A stretch of 64,000 bases of DNA from Panicum virgatum (lineage: Eukaryota > Streptophyta > Magnoliopsida > Poales > Poaceae), in NCBI RefSeq assembly GCF_016808335.1, contig NC_053153.1, positions 13,155,033 to 13,219,032 of the forward strand, read 5' to 3'. Positions 60,688-64,000 of this stretch are shown in pieces; the first letter of the stretch is position 1; the number at the start of each line of letters is the position of its first letter. The position numbers and the translations under genes were made by a program. Below the pieces are notes generated by a model. That model had not been told where the DNA came from, searched no databases, and was given only the letters and a program-made list of their open reading frames with translations.

Positions 60688-60699
60688 TGGTATCAGAGC
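60688..60699 (+). other. Primer-binding site, initiator tRNA-Met type
   Basis: TGGTATCAGAGC is complementary to the 3' end of plant initiator methionine tRNA, the standard Ty1/copia priming site. It lies 2 nt after the LTR. Confidence 0.93.
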
Positions 60700-60749
60700 T
60701 TGGTTGAGGTTTTCAGTACCTTAACTGGTTCAAAAACCACTTGGCGACC

Positions 60750-63700
60750 ATGACGAGTCTTGGTAATATCCCGGTGTTTTCCGGCGAGGACTATGCCTAC
60801 TGGAAGGTTCGCATGAGAGCCTTCTTGCAGAGCATGGGATCCGAGGTCTGGGAAATTACCACGAACCAGCTTTACGAGGTGCTGGCTGTTCGGGCCACAC
60901 CTCTTCAGGTGACCCAGCACGAGGCTAACGCCAAGGCCGTCAATGCCTTGTTTGCTGGTGTTTCTCGTGCGGAGTTCTCACGCGTCCATGGTTTTCAGGA
61001 AGCCCACAAAATTTGGACATGCCTTGAGAACTACCACGAGGGTGCAACTCAGGTGAAGGCCAGACTGTTCGAGACTCACCAGCGTGAGTACGAGAACTTC
61101 ACACAGGAGCCGGGTGAGAGCATTGACTTGATGTTCAGTCGTTTTCAATCGATTGCGAATAAAGTCAATGCGAACAGATCTGCTGGTGCCCTTGAGTACA
61201 CAGAGCACGAGAAGGCCCTTAAGTTGCTTTACGCACTTGATCGCTCTGTGTGGGATCTCAAGGTGAACACCATCATTGAGTCTGCTGGCTATGAAACTCT
61301 AACGGTGAACGAGCTTTTCAGCAAGCTCAAGGCCACGGAGGTGGATAACCAGACACGAGCCAAGCTCAATGGTGCCCCTCCTTCCAAGAGCGTCGCTCTT
61401 GGGACTAGCCCAGGTGGTAGATCGGGCTCTAATGCTAACTCTGCTCTTGTCTTTTCTCTTGCCTCTTTGCCTTCTGTTTCAGATGAGCAGCTGGAGACGC
61501 TGGGCGACGACGACTTGTGTCTCCTCATCAGCAAGTTCCAGCGCGTCTACCATAACAGACAGAGGAAGAAGAACCCCGGGTGCTACAACTGCGGCGATCG
61601 GAACCACTTCATCGCCGATTGCCCCAAGAAGTCCGGTGGTGGCCAGAACAACTCCTTCGAAGAAGAACCCCGGGTGCTACAACTGCGGCGATCTGAACCA
61701 CTTCATCGCCGATTGCCCCAAGAAGTCCGGTGGTGGCCAGAACAACTCCTTCGACTACTACCGCCACCGCGACCGCGACGAGGGAGGCTCCAACAAGGAG
61801 CGTCGGCGCCACAAGCACCGCAGTCGTGACCGGGGAGGACGCTTCGACAAAGAGTCGCTCAAGAAGCGCTTCCAGTACAAGGCCAAGAAGCGGGAGAAGG
61901 CCTTCCTGGCACAGCTCAGCGACCTCGACAAGAGCTCCGACACCGACCGCTCTTCTTCACCGACCTCCGACGACGACGACAAGAAGAAGAAGAAGCGGGA
62001 CAAGGAAAGCCACTGGCTTCATCGGCCTTTGCTTGGCGGCCGGTCGGCGCAAGAGCTTCTGCACCATGGCGGGCGAAGCCGATGGTGCTCGTGCGTCTTT
62101 GGGTGGACATGCTACACCAACGCACTCCGGCTCTTCTCCTAGATCCGAGAGCGATTCAGAGGTAAACTCCACGATCGACCTGCTTGATTCAGAGGTTAGG
62201 GAGTTGTACGCCGCTCTCGACTACCAGAAGAGGCTGCTTAAGTAAGCAGCTAGAGAGCGTAGAAAGCTTAGGGCTGAGCTGGCTTGTGCTAGGGAGAAAT
62301 CTAGTGAGGATGAGTGCGCTGGCTGCATATCTTACATGAATGATCTTGTTGCTCTCCGTGCCAAGCATGATGAGAACATCGCGAACTTAGATGTTGCTAA
62401 GACTTCGCTTTCTGACGTGTCTCACGAGCTAGCCAAGGCCAAGCATGAGCTTGAACTTGTCAAGGACGCTCCCATTGTTAGTGATCTACTTGAATGCGAT
62501 GAGTGTCATATCTTCAAGTCTGATCTAGCTTCTTTGCAGTCCAAGTTTGCTACTGTTGTTTGTGAACTAGAGGAGCTTAGATCTAGGCCTGCTTTACTTG
62601 GCACTTGTAAGCTTTGTCCCACGCTTAGGTCGGAGCTAGAGGAGAAGAACGCTTTGATCAAGTCTTTTGGAAAGACTAAGGTCGTAGAGTCTAGCCCACC
62701 TATTGACTGCTCTGTTTGCCCTGGTTTGATATCTGATTTGGATAATCTTGCGGTAGAGAAAGCCAACTTGGAGAATGAGAACACATACCTTAGGGCGATT
62801 CTGAGTTGGGTTTCTAGCAGTGAGCCGCAGTTGGGCATAATGATTAAGCAGTTCAAGCGTGGTGATGGGTTTGGGGTCGGTTACACATACACGAAGTCAG
62901 ACTTTGATATGTTGTATGGTAAGATTGGCAAGGCTGCTGGAAACACTGCTAGCACGAACACGCAACCTTCGCTTGTTGACCCCGCGGATGGTGTGCTTAA
63001 AGAACCACCGAAAGCACCTCCGCAGAATCAGGTTTGGGTTCCAAAGCCCAATGAGCTGAGGAATCCCCTCGACACGCTCCCTGCTGCCATAGCCCAGGTT
63101 GCCCAGAAGAAGAGGGCTGCTCCTCCCCGTCCGCAGGCTAGGCCTCCACCTCCCAAGCGTGAGGTGAGGTACCACTGCGAGTTCTGTGACAGGGAAGGAC
63201 ACCTGGAGGAGTTTTGCTTCAGGAGGAAGCGGGCTCTGAGGAGAGAGCAGGAGAGACGGAACGCAGACATGTACTCTGCTCGGGTGCATGGTCCTTCTCG
63301 GAGTGGTGGTAGCCAAGACGCTAGGGCGCGCCGTGTAGGTGGAGGTCAGGGAGACGGTGGTGGTTACCGTGCTCCAGCGGGTGGTCGCTTTGCCGGTCGT
63401 GCTCCCGGTCGTTTTCAGTACGGCTATGGACCACGGGACCGAGGCTTTGGAGGAGGTTTTGAGGCTCCACGCTTTCCTCACGGTGGTGTTCGTCAGTCAC
63501 GCGGTAGACGGGACGGGGGATACGCTTTGTCTGGTTTTGCTAACCCTTCTGTAGAGCAAATGGCTCGACACTGGTTTGCTTCTCACTTTGCTAACCCCAG
63601 TGTTGAGACATTTGCTCACCCTTTGTCTCACTACTGATGTGCAGGTCGGAGGCTTGGAGAATAGGTGGATCATGGACTCCGGTTGTTCGCGCCACATGAT

Positions 63701-64000
63701 CGGGAATGACAAATGGTTCTCCATCCTCACCCCGATGCGCTCAAAGGAGTACATTGTGTTCGGGGATAATGGAAGAGGAAAGGTACGTGGACTTGGCGCT
63801 GTTCGAGTTTCTGATCGCTTTACCCTGAGAGAAGTTGCTTTGGTTTCGAATCTTGACTTTAATTTGCTCTCTGTTTCGCAACTTCTTGATGAGGGGTTTG
63901 AGGTTCGCTTCAAGGAGGGTTGCTAGCGTGTTTTGGATTCCAGGGGAGATTTGGTTTGCCAGATTACACCTCGCGATCGGGTTTTCTTGGTTGACTTCTC
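60750..64000 (+). pseudogene. Sirevirus gag-protease region, broken
   Basis: The ATG at 60750 opens a gag with a DUF4219/UBN2-type start (FSGEDYAYWKVRMRAFLQS; IWTCLENYHEG). A CCHC knuckle (CYNCGDRNHFIADC) at about 61582-61623 is duplicated by a 94-bp repeat that shifts the frame. Then come a basic/acidic tract, another frameshift near 62010 and a stop at 62243-62245. A long coiled-coil region with Cys-rich motifs follows, then a second CCHC (CEFCDREGHLEEFC), a Gly/Arg-rich tail, and a stop at 63635-63637. The aspartic protease (WIMDSGCSRHMIG) reads in the +1 frame, with a stop at 63924-63926. Long coiled-coil gag with two knuckles is Sirevirus-like. The remainder of pol is off the right edge. 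Confidence 0.87.
61566..61753 (+). repeat. 94-bp tandem duplication of gag zinc knuckle
   Basis: The segment from GAAGAACCCCGGGTGC to AACAACTCCTTCGA is present twice with one mismatch (CGGAAC/CTGAAC). The 94-bp period is not a multiple of three, so it changes the reading frame. Confidence 0.92.

Overview
The window is plant nuclear DNA from a grass (Poaceae), probably a panicoid. The evidence is intron-bearing nuclear genes with plant-specific architecture (a THIC gene with a 3' TPP riboswitch, a GATL glycosyltransferase, an RMA RING E3 ligase), a dense load of Ty3/gypsy, Sirevirus, MULE, hAT, PIF/Harbinger and Stowaway elements of the grass type, and very GC-rich gene 5' ends next to AT-rich intergenic DNA. 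The species cannot be fixed from the sequence alone.

Layout. 1-8732: the 3' half of a decayed Ty3/gypsy element. It has an integrase remnant, an antisense spliced coiled-coil ORF and a 3' LTR. A 3.5 kb solo LTR with a 5-bp target duplication is nested in its pol gene. 8733-14478: gene-poor AT-rich DNA with a LINE tail and tandem duplications. 14479-16835: a Mutator-like element (9-bp TSD, about 230-bp inverted repeats) carrying a plant-mobile-domain gene. It sits just upstream of a zinc-ribbon pseudogene (17020-18650) that is itself split by a second 9-bp-TSD MULE (17342-18579). 19224-20102: a hAT MITE. 21400-27213 (minus strand): the THIC gene, complete with TATA box, 5'UTR intron, four coding exons, 3'UTR introns and a TPP riboswitch aptamer at 21658-21773. 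27657-28639: a near-perfect 1 kb hairpin element. 29205-29620: a plastid rpoC2 fragment. 29673-32100: TIR elements. 32608-33666 (minus): a single-exon GATL gene. 34148-37568: a second 3.4 kb solo LTR. 38363-40850: nested Harbinger-like and hAT-like elements. 45612-46298 (minus): an RMA-type RING E3 ligase. 47589-58600: more TIR elements, a SINE-like sequence, a Ca2+-ATPase pseudogene fragment, a copia solo LTR and MITEs. 58897-59112 (minus): the last exon of an unidentified gene. A Sirevirus (Ty1/copia) begins 8 bp upstream of that exon and runs off the right edge, with gag and protease broken by frameshifts and stops.

The likely functional host genes are THIC (thiamine pyrimidine synthesis with TPP feedback through alternative 3'UTR splicing), the GATL glycosyltransferase (cell wall) and the RMA E3 ligase (ER-anchored ubiquitination). 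They are unrelated in pathway and only share the neighbourhood. Nearly everything else is transposon sequence, and several TIR elements hold GC-rich gene-like inserts.
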